Of a DNA stretch of 64,000 nucleotides, positions 1-12,262 are shown in pieces. The notes under the pieces were generated by a model. The model worked only from the letters and a program-made list of their open reading frames with translations, searched no databases and was not told where the DNA came from. Position 1 is the stretch's first letter. Every line of letters begins with the position of its first letter. The DNA comes from Gigaspora margarita (lineage: Eukaryota; Glomeromycota; Glomeromycetes; Diversisporales; Gigasporaceae), in the NCBI GenBank assembly GCA_009809945.1, contig WTPW01000080.1, positions 429,356 to 493,355 of the forward strand, read 5' to 3'. The translations under genes and the position numbers were made by a program.

Positions 1-2120
1 TTCTCTTGCATTCGTATAGGGTGGTCTTGCTCGTTCTCTTGCGTTCGTACGGGATCATATGGGTAATTTTTCTTGTTCTTCTTGTGTTTGTACAGGTGGT
101 ATAACACTAACACTTCCGAGAATAGTTTTTTTATTTTTTTTACTTACTATTTTTTAGAAAGTAGCGAATATAAGCGAATATAATCGAATAGAAGCGAATA
201 TGAGTGAATAGAAGCAAATATAATGGAGATTTGGGGTTTTATTTTTATTTTTATTCAGTTTGCTTATATTCCGTTGTTTTCTTTTTACTTATTTCTTTAA
301 TTTTTATTTTTTTATTATTCCAGTACATTGCGAAAACCTTCAATGATTACTAAATTATAAGAAACGAACTCTTACTTTAGGAAAATAGAGATTTGGAGCT
401 TTGTTTTTTTTTATTTAGTTTGCTTACGTTTTTGTTTTTGTTTGTTTTTCTTTTTTTTTTACTTATTTTTTTAATTTTATTTTATTTATTCCTGACTTTT
501 TTCGAAACTTTGCAAGAAAACGATCTGACTTTTCTGGTACTTGCAAGAACAACAACTCTAACTTCTCTGACACTTTGCAAGAAGTAGTGAATATAAGCGA
601 TGAAGTGCGAAAGTAGTTAAAAATTATTACTATTTTTTCAGTTTTGTTTTTTTTTGTTATCTTTTTTCGGAGGTTTTTTTTTGGTTTTTCATTTTTTTTT
701 ATAATAAAATATAATAAAAATATGTAATATAATATAATATATAATAAAATATATTTAATTTAAAATATAATGTATAATAATAATAATAAATAAAAAAAAA
801 TAAAATTTTATATTAAAATGCGAAACCTTGTGAAAATATGTGAAAACCTGTAAAATGCTTAAAAATAAGTATAAAGTATAATAGTATTGATTAGAATTAT
901 TATTCGTGATTTTTAATCTGATTACTATCGATTATTACCGATTATTATCGATTACTAACTTAATCGTTAGTCCTCGTCAGGGGGGATTTTAATCGATTAC
1001 TAACCAATAACTGATAAACATCGATAGTAATCCCCTTACAAATTTTGGTGATGTTAGTTTAATTATATTTTAATTTATTTTAAATTTATTTATTTTTTTT
1101 TAATTAATTTGTTTTTTTATTTTAATTCGTTTTATTATTTAGTTTTTTTTTACTTTTTATTTTTTTAAAATTTGTTCAATTTTAATTTTTTTAAATTATT
1201 TTTTGTAATCGTAATAATTTATTTTATTTTTATTTATTTATTTAAATTATTTATTATTTTAAATTATTTTTTTTATTTCAGGTAAAATAAAGAAACTTCT
1301 AGAATAAGCCTTTGCAAAGATAAAGTTTTCTAGTGAAAGAATGTGAAGCACTACTCTGTCACACTAGTTTAAGTTTGGATTTATTTTCATTTTCTAATTG
1401 TTTTCTTTTTTTTAAATACTCATTTTCATTTTATTTTTATATATTTTATTTTATAATACATAATTAATTCTATACTATCTAAAACTCAAACCCGTACTAA
1501 AACTAAAACTAATCTTAACACTACAATCTAATCTCTACCTTGACTATCTAACCCTATCCCTTATCTAACACTAATTCTCATTAAAAACCCTATTAACTAC
1601 ATCAATTACAGCTCTACGACATCTAGTGAAATGTTACAAATGATGAAATGACGAAGTGAGGAAACAATGAAGAGAGGAATCGATAAAGCGAGAAAACAAC
1701 AAAACAATGACACTAGAAAAAAATAAAAATGAAAGCACTACAAATGAAATGACAGTACAAGAAAACAAAGACGTGACGAAACGATAATAGAAGAAAAAAA
1801 AGTAAACTGCCACTAATAAAATGACAACCACACCTTAACTATGATGAAACCAAGGATAAAACACCAACAGCAAAGAGAGGTGACAATACCAACAACGAAG
1901 AGAGGTAACAACACCAACAACAAACGGCGCGTTAAAAAAAAAGGTTGGTTAAAAAAAAAAGGAGCCGTTGTAACAAGATAAATTTTTATTTTTTTTCTAT
2001 TATTTGTAAATAAAATTCTGTTACACGGTAAAATTGCTGCTACCCTTTAGTGAATTATGCACTGTTATTCTAATTTAGTAAAGTTATAAATTTCCTTTGA
2101 ACATTTTATACCTTATACTA
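1..2120. other. Low-complexity AT-rich DNA, no gene seen
   Basis: This stretch is dominated by T-runs, A-runs and short AT words. Six imperfect copies of a 10-bp word related to AAGCGAATAT lie at about 163-222. Four to five copies of a CGATTATTAC-like word lie at about 925-1,010. A degenerate CCCTAA-like tract lies at about 1,485-1,575. The short open frames here encode Phe/Leu/Lys runs and look like composition artefacts. I recognise no gene, RNA or bounded mobile element. Confidence 0.6.
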
Positions 2121-2123
2121 AAA

Positions 2124-3198
2124 TGGAAATAATAAGTGGCTTGGTGGCTTAGGCACATGAATATCATTTCAGGCGTAACTGAATAGGAGGGTGACTACGT
2201 AAACGTAGTCGCAATACGTGAACGTAGTCAAATAAACCTGTTGGCCCAAAAAGCCCACTGCGTAAACGTAGTAGAAATTGCATGATGGACAAAAAAGTCA
2301 AAAGTAGGCATAGCCCTCGTAGCGAAAATGTAGTATAACTAAATAAATGTAGCGGTAATAAGTAAATGTAGTCAAAAAGGTGTAAACGTAGTTAAAATCT
2401 AACATGTATATAAGGGTCTCAGATTTAAAGCCTAAAAATCAGTTCTATTTTTCCTTAAAAAAAATAAAAAAAAAATAAAAGAATTTCTTCCCCTTGTTAT
2501 TATTAATTAAATCATTTGACTTTTACTCTTGAATAAAGAAAATTATACTTATCCTTGAATTCGACTTGTAACTTTAATAAAACCCTTCGTAACTCAATTC
2601 GACGGACTGAATTGACTTGAAACCTCGAATCAGTTTTCATTAAGACTCGAATTCTGGTTAAACGTGACTTTGTTAATCCTTCGAAATCATCCATGTGATT
2701 CATATTAACTTACTGATTAGTCTATTAAAAGTTTATTAGTTTGAATATTTTTATGATAAACGTTCTCTCTTTTAGACTCTTCTGTCTTTGATAGTTGATT
2801 TAGAACTCACCTTACCCTCTAAACAAAACTTCTGCACCTGCAGGAAATTCTCAAACTTATCCACATCGACTTCCTTATATATCACCTGATCGATATCTGA
2901 CCAAATATCGGCCTACCATAAATCCCGTGATACCCATTTTGATCCCACCTTCCATTTAGATTATATTTTATTGATATCATTTTATTGATATCCTCGATAT
3001 TAGCATCACTGGCGTCAGCATCTTTATTCTATTGTGGTGATTTAGTGATAGATCATCCCTTCGGTCTCCACTGATTGCATATTCAACCCTCGTGACCTAT
3101 ACATTAATATTATATATCTCTCTCCCCGTACACGGTTGGAGTGTAAATTGGCACTATTGTCTATATTGTTTTACTCGCTCTCCCAAACAACCGTTACA
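2124..3198 (+). mobile_element. Fossil LTR-like dispersed repeat, copy 1
   Basis: The ends and several internal blocks of this segment recur at about 39,346-40,033. Shared blocks are a GGCTTGGTGGC start, a GACTGAATTGACTTG block near 2,605, an AATTGGCACTATTGTCTATATTG block near 3,148, and an end reading roughly CAACCGTTACA. A TATATAAG box lies near 2,405. Near 2,195-2,400 there are about eight imperfect copies of a short word around TACGTAAACGTAGT. A TG start, a TTACA end, a TATA box and about 1.1 kb length suit a lone LTR, but no matching target duplication was found and the class is uncertain. It is an old, broken copy. Confidence 0.45.
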
Positions 3199-3660
3199 CC
3201 ATGTATTTATTTTTTTATGTTAATCCGTGTAACAGAAAAGTGCCCACGTGATCATGTGATCCCGACCTAAGACTGGAGATCGATTAAACACATGACCCAG
3301 AAAATCTCACCTACATCCTGTATCTGTCAAAAATACCAAGCTATTTTGGAAAGAAATGCAATTATTGAACTGTTTCTGTGAATTTTGCAAGATCCAAGGA
3401 AGGTTTCTGCTTTGAGAAACAATAATCTGAACTCCTCTATGTTGCAATATTATTTCGAAAGAGTTCTTTGTTGATATAAAAATTCCGAGGTGGTACAATC
3501 GATACTTTTTTAAGCTTTATTAGAAAAAAATATGAACAATTAAATGTATATCAGAATTGTCTTTCTAAAGAATTTAGTTTCGTTCATTCATTCATTCTCC
3601 AATTCGTTCATTTTGACAACCATTTCTGATAAAAATTCTGAGGTAGCATAATCGATACTT
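3199..3660. other. Unassigned spacer, no gene seen
   Basis: A 63-codon minus-strand frame at 3,307-3,498 has a natural-looking composition, but I do not recognise it. A short block (GATA.AAAATTC.GAGGT followed by AATCGATACTTT) occurs twice, near 3,475 and 3,628. This may be upstream debris of the kinase fragment that follows. Confidence 0.3.
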
Positions 3661-3661
3661 T

Positions 3662-4150
3662 ATTAATTAGATCATCTGCGCACTATTCCATTTTTTTCTA
3701 TAACTAGCGAATTTAAAGTTTTCAAGCGAATGACTGTTGTATAAAGTCTTTGACAGATATCGTCCATACTTCTTTTGCTACACTCTGGACATTCTCAATA
3801 AGCTGGATAAAAGTTTTTCAGTTCCAAATAGCCAAAGCTTTATTCCGATGAGATCCACAGAGGCTGATAAATTCATAGAATATATTCCTTATGAACAATT
3901 TACTGAGATTGAATACTTAGTCTAAGGAGGGTTGTTAAGTACCGAGTTACGAGATGAAAGATACATGGTAAGATATTTAGTATTAAAATAAAATAGTTTA
4001 GGAATTATTACTAAAATTTTATTTTCTAAATACTTAAGTCAATGTGGATATATCTTTAGACTATGAAGTGATAAGATGTCCGGGATGTAGGAATAATACA
4101 ATCAGTGGGGGCAAACCATACATCAGCAGGTAATCAAAGGATGAAACACC
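3662..4150 (+). pseudogene. TKL-like protein kinase N-lobe fragment, copy 1
   Basis: The plus-strand frame at 3,737-3,925 ends in residues FIEYIPYEQFTEIEYL, followed after a stop by GG. The arrangement (I/W)IPY.(Q/R)F..I.Y(L/I)..GG is the lead-in to the glycine-rich ATP loop of the large TKL-like kinase family in Rhizophagus-type fungi. That family assignment is from memory. Only the entry to the kinase domain is present: no VAxK lysine, HRD or DFG motif is visible. A stop (TAA at about 3,923) replaces the residue just before the Gly-rich loop and frame changes follow. The sequence is repeated 565 bp downstream, so this is a broken, tandemly duplicated fragment. Confidence 0.55.
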
Positions 4151-4226
4151 AATAACTATCTAAAAAATCAAAAGATCAACCTGGATACAGCAATCCTCTT
4201 AGAATTTTACATTTAATCATTCATAT

Positions 4227-4733
4227 CTTAATTAGATCATCTGCGCACTATTCTATTTTTTTCTGTAACTAGCGAATTTAAAGTTTTCAAGCACATGACT
4301 GTCGTATAAAGTCTTTAACAGATATCGTCCATACTTCTTTTGCTACACTCTGGACATTCTCAATAAGCTGGATAAAAATTTTTAGTTCCATTTTAAGTTT
4401 TTTCTAAAAGGTAATGGCAAACAGCCAAAGCTTTGTTCTGATGAGATCCACAGAGGCTGATAAATTCATAGAATGAATTCCTTATGAACAATTTATCGAG
4501 GTTGAATATTTAGTTGAAGGAGGATTGTTTAAGTGCCGTAGTTACAAGATGGAAGATATACAAGCATTAAAAAAATATAGTTTAGGAATTATTACTAAAA
4601 TTTTATTTTCTAAATACTCACGTCAATGTGGATATATCTTTAGACTATGAAAGCGATAAGATGTCTGGGATGTAGAAATAATACAATCAGTGGGACAAAT
4701 CATACATCAGCAGCTAGTAATCGAAGGTTAAAC
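4227..4733 (+). pseudogene. TKL-like kinase N-lobe fragment, tandem copy 2
   Basis: This is a second copy of the 3,662-4,150 segment at an offset of 565 bp, starting with the same AGATCATCTGCGCACTATTC block. It keeps the ST.EADKFIE region, the tyrosine/glutamine/phenylalanine lead-in and a GG loop entry near 4,520. It carries a 30-bp insertion (about 4,390-4,420) relative to copy 1 and its own stop codon just after the IE pair (TGA near 4,474). About 75 bp of different sequence separates the two copies. Both lack the rest of the kinase domain, which suggests the duplication followed loss of the gene. Confidence 0.5.
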
Positions 4734-4734
4734 A

Positions 4735-7070
4735 ACCTGCGATAATCTCAATAATTGCTAATGGAAAAAATCGTGAAAGAGACTGACCTTCTTCTTTATC
4801 TTATGTTCAGAATTCATTATTGCACCTTTAGCTACCCGCAATTTTTGAATAATAAAACTCGGATGAACTATTCCCAGAAAGCTTGATTGTTTAATCAAGC
4901 ATTTGAATCATATAAATTTGTTGTTGACCTGATTGAAGTAATTTATTATTATGAATTAATGTTCATCAATTTTTTTTTAATTATTAATTAAAATTCTTTT
5001 ATAGTTTCATAAACAAATGCACCTTCATGAGAACAGTAATCTGGAGGCTAAGAGGTTATCTCTAGGAGCATATGAAAGAAAAATGGATTTGAGGTTTTAG
5101 CCAATTTATCAAAAAGAAATTTATAAATGAATATTTTAGATTCTTTTTTGTAACATAATTTTAATTATGTAATCTATTTTAAAATAACTTACATGATGAT
5201 TTCAAAATGACGAACAGAACCACTTTTAATTCAAAGTTTTTATAATTCTCATCTTTACCGATATCAGGTAACTCATTATGAAATATAAAGATCTGCATCT
5301 TAAAATTACTGAATATACTCAGAATATTTTTTGTGTTTGGAAATTCTCCAACATCAATGATTATGTTATAAATTTTTGTTGTATAATGCCGTTTAATTGC
5401 ACATATCTACAACTTATGTTTTTATATATTATTCGCTAAATCATCATATTGCAGGGTGCTTGTTACATTTATCAAATACTTAAATAAAAACATTAAACAA
5501 ATTTTTGTACTCTTTATTATAAATATATTTTTATTAATTTTTGTATACATTATAAAATTTCTTTTAATATATTACTTAGAATTTGAATTATAATTTTAAA
5601 AAAAAAATTTAAAATTTTCAAATATTTGTGTTATATATAGATATTTGATCGAATGTGATGTACAATCATATTGCAGAACGATCGATTAGTTAATCAATCT
5701 AATCGATTTTGATCAATCGGCTAGTTGTTTTTATATAGTATCTGCTTGAATTTGAAAATTGCTTGAGGCTGCCAATTTAGGTACCGAAGTTGCACTTGAC
5801 TGAAATTAGCCCCTGAATCTTGCACGCGTTAGCAGTAATTTTAGGCAAGTGTAACTTTTTATACTCAAATTAGCAACTTTAAGCAATTTTTCAACTTCAT
5901 GCTATGCAATATATTCAACCCATCTTTATTTGTCTGTCATTTACTTATATATGTAGGTCAATATAATATAAAATGCCTGTTTAATGCTTGTATCAATACT
6001 GCATTTATATGATCATACTATATTTATGTATATCTAGTGATGTGCTATTTATAATGTCCAAATTTTTTTAATGATAGCACATATAGTACTTATATAATAA
6101 AGTTGTTTTAGTAGTTATATTTTTTAATTTTTTTTAATATTAGTCTATATTACAATTAATATAATATTAAAAATCTATTTTAATATTGAAATTAATATTT
6201 AATATATCAAAATTAGCATTACATTAATATTATATTAATATTTAATTAATATTAAATTATTAAATTATTTTATACTTACTAATACATTATTAATTATTTT
6301 TTAGATATAACAAGTAAAAGCAACATGTTAATGCTGTGAGCAGGGAGTTGAGGTAATAATAAAAATAGAAGAGTATGATAGATAGTTTAGTTTATAGTTA
6401 TATTGTAAAGTGTTTAATAAATTAACTGAAAATAAGTGTTAAAGGTTTATATTTATTAAGTATCTAATAATACAATAAAATAAGTTAGGTAGAAGATAAA
6501 TAATGAAGAGTTAAATAAGTAAGATGTAAATAGGTGAGAGGTAAATTCTATGTAGGGAATGAAGAGAAGAATAACAATGAAAGTATTTTTACAGTTTGAG
6601 TAATAGAGATTTTAGTTTTGGTTTTAAATTGTTAGTGTTGAAAAAATGTAAATTCAGGTGTGATAAGTAAAAATATTTAATAAATTTTTTTTCTAAATTA
6701 ATTTCCATAGAATTAATGGGCAATATTTGTAATTGTAAAGGGTAGGTAGAAAGAGGTATAGAAGATGTGGGTTGGGATTTGAGATTGTGGAATGTTTTCT
6801 GTGATGAATTGTGAGACTAAGGTAAGTATATTGATTAGTTTTCTGGTAATTTTTAATGGGTATCTATTAAGTATTAAGATTCTAAGGTTTTCGCAAGGTC
6901 TATTATCAGAGTTGAAAGGACTATTTTAATCGGGGATGTGAGGGTGATGCTTATGTGGGTAAAAGGTATAACGGGTCCTCAAAGTCATTTTGAAATGAGA
7001 TGATTTTATTGATTGGGTATAAAATTTAAAGTTCGATGGTAGAAGTTATACAGGAGGTTTTCAAAATTAT
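4735..7070. other. AT-rich spacer with strand-asymmetric part
   Basis: No gene is recognised. An imperfect inverted repeat (AAGTTGCACTTG / CAAGTGTAACTT) lies at about 5,785-5,852. At 6,300-7,140 the plus strand becomes poor in C and rich in A and G, like the minus-strand LINE near 55-61 kb. It may be another decayed minus-strand coding region, but no motif could be read. Confidence 0.35.
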
Positions 7071-7079
7071 ATAGTGGAG

Positions 7080-7300
7080 GTAAAAATTTGGGTTGTTATA
7101 CATTAGAGTGCATCGGAATAATGGGTGGTTGCATCAGAATTAATATTTGCTTCAAGATGATAAAAAATTTTATTAATAAATTATATTTATTTATTAAGTA
7201 AAAAAGGTCCAGCTGAAAATTTTGTTATAGAAATTGCTAATAATTAGGGATAAACGGAACTTAGACATTATGTATCAGAACCGTAAGACGAGAACAACTG
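7080..7300 (+). repeat. Decayed direct repeat, unit 1
   Basis: Words in this block recur in the same order at about 8,370-8,575: TACATT/TACATCGGA, TTCAAGAT, a TTTTAT.AATAAATTA block, TTGTTATAGAA.TT and AGGGATAAACG followed by ACTTAGA. The pair looks like two decayed copies of one sequence about 1.3 kb apart, with a small TIR element between them. The content is not recognised. Confidence 0.4.
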
Positions 7301-7467
7301 GATTCGGTGTTTTATATTATCCCCATCCAGAGGAGGGTGGAAGGTGGTTCACATAGTAAAATTTTTTTATAATTGTAAAAATTTTTGAAATAGCCCTGTA
7401 GCCCTATGAATATTTATCTTAAACTTTTTTACTATGAGGGAAGGGGGTCTGAGAGGCGGAATACTTA

Positions 7468-7793
7468 TTTTTGCGAGTGACAAATCCAAAAAGAAAATTT
7501 AACATAAAAATAAACTAAGTTCATGAAATTAAAAAGTTAGGGTTAGGAGATAGGGTTAGAGGCTATAGTAATAAATAATTAGGTTTTATATGTAAATTTC
7601 ATTCCCATTATTTTTAATTAGTGCCCCAAGACAGGTTTAAATATTCGTTTTCTTGTATTTTCTCTTTTTTTGTTTTTTTTCTTCGCTTTGCTCACGTGTC
7701 AGGCTGATCTGGGATTATCCCATTTTACGTTCTCTGATTGGTTAATTTTCCATTTTGGGATTGTATCACTCGCACAAAAAAATGCACATTCTG
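7468..7793 (-). mobile_element. TIR element (MITE), family R1, copy 1
   Basis: The terminal inverted repeats are TTTTTGCGAGTGACAAATCC at the left and the complement of TTTTTGTGCGAGTGATACAATCC at the right. The interior holds TTAGGGTTAGG-like DNA (about 7,540-7,565), then GTGCCCCAAGACAGGTTTAAA. The same interior is seen in the other orientation at 17.3-17.6 kb and 26.9-27.2 kb. It is about 325 bp long with no coding capacity, so it is non-autonomous. I could not read a confident target duplication, so the superfamily stays open. Confidence 0.6.
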
Positions 7794-8369
7794 AGGGGGT
7801 AATGTAAAACATCGTTTGCCACTCGACCTATTTCAAACACATAACAATGAAATACATATACGGGATTTTGCTCGCTGGTCATGTACTCCGCAGATGGTTC
7901 ATAGCATCAGTTCAGTTATTTCCTTAAATTTCTAAAATTCTTGGTCTGTATCATTGTCGATTTCTTACAAACCTTAAGTAATTTACCCATGCCACTAACC
8001 ATCCAACCATCTTTGTCAGTGAATTGAAATTAAGCCAAGTGGTGGGTGGGCGAGTACTATCAATAAAGCTAGACTAACGTCGAGCTAATAGCAAAGACAA
8101 AAGAGGTAAAACAATTTCCATTTTTACCTTTCTTAAATAATAACTCCTTATGATCTCATACTTACTCAACCATCCATTATTCCTTAATCAATACATTATA
8201 CATACCTTACTCTTAAATACATCACCCCTGTCATCAAAAACTTAAAACTTACCCATCGATTACCCTGCATCATGGGCCAGAGTCATGGTCTCGTGACAAA
8301 AGGATACCCGTGACTTCATTCACGGCATCAACAAACCCAGTTGATCTGGCCTAAATTTGGTGATAGGAT
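7794..8369. other. Spacer, no gene seen
   Basis: This is moderately AT-rich unique sequence. A somewhat more GC-rich patch lies at about 8,265-8,350. I see no long open frame, inverted repeat or RNA-gene motif. Confidence 0.4.
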
Positions 8370-8575
8370 GTAAAAATTGGGGAAATAAAATGTGGTTTTG
8401 GGATACATCGGAGAGCTTCAGAACAAAAGATAAATAGAGAGGAAGTAATTAATTTTTTCAAGATATTAAAGCATTTTATAATAAATTAAATATAGTTGAT
8501 GATATTGTTATAGAATTTAATAAGAAATAGGGATAAACGCTGACTTAGATAAGATGCAAACGGGTCAGAAAATGT
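8370..8575 (+). repeat. Decayed direct repeat, unit 2
   Basis: This is the partner of the block at 7,080-7,300, with the same order of short conserved words ending in AGGGATAAACG and ACTTAGA. The function is unknown. Confidence 0.4.
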
Positions 8576-9640
8576 ACTAATGATGATTGAAAAATAATAG
8601 TCTCAAGGTTTGAGGCGTAAACAGATTTTTTTTTTTTTTATTTTTTTTTTTTTTTTTTACATTTTATACAATATATATTTATGGTATGCGGCAAATTATG
8701 TATCAAATGGGCTTAATAAAAAATTTTTTGAAGGGTTTTTTTTAAGATAAGACTTAGAACCAGTCAATCACAATCTGTAAAGGGCACTGTGATGGCACAG
8801 GTGCATATCAGATATATTAAATAAAAGGAATTTTTTAAATATGACTTCAAGTGTATCAGTTTTAGGTATATATAAAATGCATAATGAATAAGAATTAGGC
8901 AACTGATTTGTGTACAGATTAAGGTAACAAATACAGATCATATTGCGTAAATATAAATTTGAATGGCTTATAAGAAAAAGGGAGGCTAGTATAGTACAGA
9001 GTAAATAACATTTGAGGAAGAGAAGAAAGGAAGTATCGTTTGCTATAGAAGCTACACATAGATTATCAAATAATCAGGGTGGTAAAAAATCCGAAACGAA
9101 AAAAAAACAAGAAAATAAAAAATTAAAGATAATACATAATCAATTCGAAAAAATAAGAAAAATTCAAACTATCAATAAATATATTAGCATATTGTTTTAA
9201 AAACAAAGAATGATAATTTTTTTACAGCACTGCACTGCACTTCTTTGTTCTGCTTTGTGGGTAGCAAGAGCAAGCACAAGAGCAGAGTATAGACTATATA
9301 CAATGCTTTCAAGGTTGCATTACAGTAATTATTCTTATTTATCCATTTTTTTGCTAAAAACAGATGCAGCTATATTAGAATGGAATATGTAGTTACTAAT
9401 ATAGAAATGCTGTGCTTCATGAATCTGAGATCGCTGTATAAGGGCGTTAATTTAATTCGGTTTTACTAAATCACACCATTGGTGCTCAACAACACAATTA
9501 TTTTCACACTGCATACTGGTGTTGAGCATCACAATTTAGTGTTACCGATTTATTAATATATTTTAATTTTATACAAATATATATTTATAAAATATAAGCT
9601 ATATAATTTTATAATTATATATATATTAAGAAAAAAAATC
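8576..9640. other. AT-rich spacer, no gene seen
   Basis: It includes a nearly pure T tract at about 8,627-8,660. The 60-codon open frames at 9,012-9,200 and 9,210-9,392 show no recognisable motif and their composition follows the local base bias. A weak inverted pair around GGTGCTCAACA / TGTTGAGCATC lies near 9,480-9,530. Confidence 0.4.
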
Positions 9641-9798
9641 TTAACAGTCATCCGATTTGTCACACAATATTAAATGTAAATTTGGTTAATATGAAATTTT
9701 AAAAAATTACATATAAAATTACTATAAACTTTGAAGCAATGATGTTTTTCAACCTACATATTAATTTAAATTAAATTTTGTGATTACATAGAGCAAAA

Positions 9799-10547
9799 GG
9801 AGGTTAATAAAAAAACCTTTTTTGCCAAGCCACAGTTCTGCCATTTTTGTATAAAACAAAAATGTAACTTCACCAAAAACCACAATATTTTTTGATTTTA
9901 AGATGAGAAGCATATGTAAAATCATGCTCTAATCAACTTTATTTAGTCAGCAGAAGTGGGTTACCTTGTAAGAAAAATGGGTTATCTATGTGCTAAAGTT
10001 ATAATTTTTAACTTTCCTTGATTAAACTTTTTTTCATTAGGAAACCTACTTTGGGCTCTTAAGCAAAGTTGTTTGGCATGTAATTTTACTCATGTTCAAG
10101 GTCAAAATGTGCCTTTTCAGACCTTTTACTAAGTGAAAAATGGGTCAAAGTTAGAAAAAAAACTTTTTTTAAAAAATTTTTAGAAAATTTTTTTCTAACT
10201 TTGCCCCATTTTTTATTTATCAAAGGTCTGAAAAGGCACATTTTGACCTCAAGCATGAGTAAAATTACATGCCAAACAACTTTGCTTAAGAGCCCAAAGT
10301 AGGTTTCCTAATGAAAAAAAAGTTTAATAAAAAAAAGATAAAAATTTTAACTTTAGCATATAGATAACCCATTTTTTTTACAAGGTAACCCACTTCTGCT
10401 GACTAAGTAAAGTTGTTCAGAGCATGATTTTACATATGCTTCTCATTTTAAAATTAAAAAATATTGGGGTTTGGCAAAGATACGTTTTTGTTTTGTACCA
10501 AAATAGCAGAACTGTGGCTTGGCAGGAAAGGTTTTTTTATTCACCTC
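9799..10547. mobile_element. 750-bp palindromic element inserted in the larger palindrome
   Basis: The arms run from an AGGAGGTTAATAAAAAAACC-like left end to its complement at the right end. They pair across a centre near 10,165, through GCCAAGCCACAGTTCTGC / GCAGAACTGTGGCTTGGC and AAGGTCTGAAAAGGCACA. Arm identity looks high, so the copy is fairly young or has been kept similar by conversion. The opposite arm of the larger palindrome has no such block at the matching place (about 12,105), so this is an insertion into one arm after the large palindrome existed. No target duplication was resolved. Confidence 0.65.
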
Positions 10548-10644
10548 TATTTGCTACAAAAATACCATTCCTGATGGATCATCGGTACCTTTCCTGATGG
10601 GATAAAAAAATTACCAATTTACATACTTTTCCTGATGGACTGAT

Positions 10645-12015
10645 AAGCTGCAGAAAAAATTGTTTACAATGTTTGATCGAAGGTAACTTGACACCTGCCT
10701 GACCAAATTTGATCAACTTTTTTTTATTTTAATTGTAGAAAGCAGTAGAATTAAAATAAAAAAAGTTAATCGAATTTGATTAGAAGGGTGTCAATATATC
10801 TTCAATCAAAATTTGTAAAATTCTAAAATGTTTATCAAATATAAGCTACGGAAAAAAATTGGTTACAATTTTTGATTGAAGGTAACTTGATACCAACCTG
10901 ACCAAATTCGATCAACTTTTTTTTGTTTTAATTGTAGAATGCAGTAGAATTAAAATAAAAAAAGTTGATCAAATTTGGTCAGGTGGGTGTCAAGATATCT
11001 TCAAAGTTTTGTAAAATTCTAAAACGTCTATCAAATATAAGCTGCAAAAAACTATTTACAATCTTTGATCGAAGATATCTTGATACCTACCTGACCAAAT
11101 TTGAACAGCTTTTTTTTATTTTAATTGTAGAAAGCAGTAGAAATAAAATAAAAAAAGTTGATCAAATTTGATTAGAAGAGTATCAGATATCTTCAATCAA
11201 ACTTTGTAAAATTCTAAAACATTTATCAAATATAAGCTGTGAAAAAAAATTGGTTACAATCTTTGATCGAAGGTAACTTAACACCAACCTGACCAAATTC
11301 GATCAACTTTTTTTGTTTTAATTGTAGAAAACCGTAAAATTAAAATAAAAAAAAGTTGATCGAATTTAGTTAGAGTGGTGTCAAGTTACCTTCGATCAAA
11401 TATTGTAACCAATTTTTTTCTGCAGCTTATATTTGATAAACGTTTTAGAATTTTACAAAGTTTGATTAAAGATATCTTGATACTCCTCTAATCAAATTCG
11501 ATCACCTTTTTTTATTTTATTTCTGCTGCTTTCTACAATTAAAATAAAAAAAGCTGATCGAATTTGGTTAGGTGGGTATCAAGATATCTTCGATCAAAGA
11601 TTGTAAATAGTTTTTTGCCGCAGCTTATATTTGATAGACGTTTTAGAATTTTACAAATTTGATTGAAGATATCTTGACACCCACCTGACCAAATTCGATC
11701 AACTTTTTTATTTTAATTCTACTGCATTCTGCAATTAAAACAAAAAAAAGTTGATCGAATTTGGTCAGGTTGGTATCAAGTTACCTTCGATCAAAGATTG
11801 TAAACAATTTTTTCTGCAGCTTATATTTGATAAATGTTTTAGAATTTTACAAAATTTGATAGAAGATATATTGACACCCTTCTAATCAAATTTGATTAAC
11901 TTTTTTTTATTTTAATTCTACTGCTTTCTACAATTAAAATAAAAAAAAGTTGATCAAATTTGGTCAAGTGGGTGTCAAGTTACCTTTGATCAAACATTGT
12001 AAACAATTTTTTTCG
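10645..12015. repeat. About seven to eight 195-bp modules in two opposed tandem arrays
   Basis: Unit starts marked by an AAGCTGC/AAGCTAC word fall near 10,648, 10,843, 11,040 and 11,231. The mirror-image series then runs back to about 12,015. Each unit carries TTTGATCGAAGGTAACTTGA, a GACCAAATT(T/C)GATCAAC block, the centre, then the complement of both. Units differ by scattered substitutions and small gaps. Confidence 0.75.
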
Positions 12016-12262
12016 CAGCTTATCAGTCCATTAGAAACGGGGATGTAAAAAATTTTTTTTCACCCTATCAGGAACAGTACCAACGATCCATCAGGAATGG
12101 TATTTTTGCCCATTTGCTCTATGTAATTGCAAAATTTAATTTTAAATTAATATGTAGGTTGAGAAATATCATTGCTTCAAAGTTTATAGTAATTTTATAT
12201 GCAATTTTTTAAAATTTCATATTAACCAAATTTATATGTAACAAATCGGATGACTGTTAATA

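Larger units (their letters stand above)
9645..12256. mobile_element. Giant self-similar palindromic (foldback) element
   Basis: The outer termini are perfect 16-bp inverted repeats, CAGTCATCCGATTTGT and ACAAATCGGATGACTG, each abutting TTAA (9,641-9,644 and 12,257-12,260). The inverted arms continue inward for at least 150 bp. Inside them, 10,557-12,110 is one long palindrome centred near 11,333 with arms of about 775 bp. Each arm is about four tandem units of about 195 bp, and each unit is itself an inverted repeat around an AGTAGAATTAAAAT-like centre. A separate palindrome (9,799-10,547) interrupts the left arm. There is no coding region. TTAA flanks suggest a piggyBac-type target and the alternative TA|ACAG reading a Tc1/mariner type. 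I cannot decide between them. Confidence 0.75.

Noticed and set aside
393-587. 64-codon frame rich in Phe and Leu
   Set aside because: It arises from T-runs in low-complexity DNA and has no sign of being a membrane protein gene.
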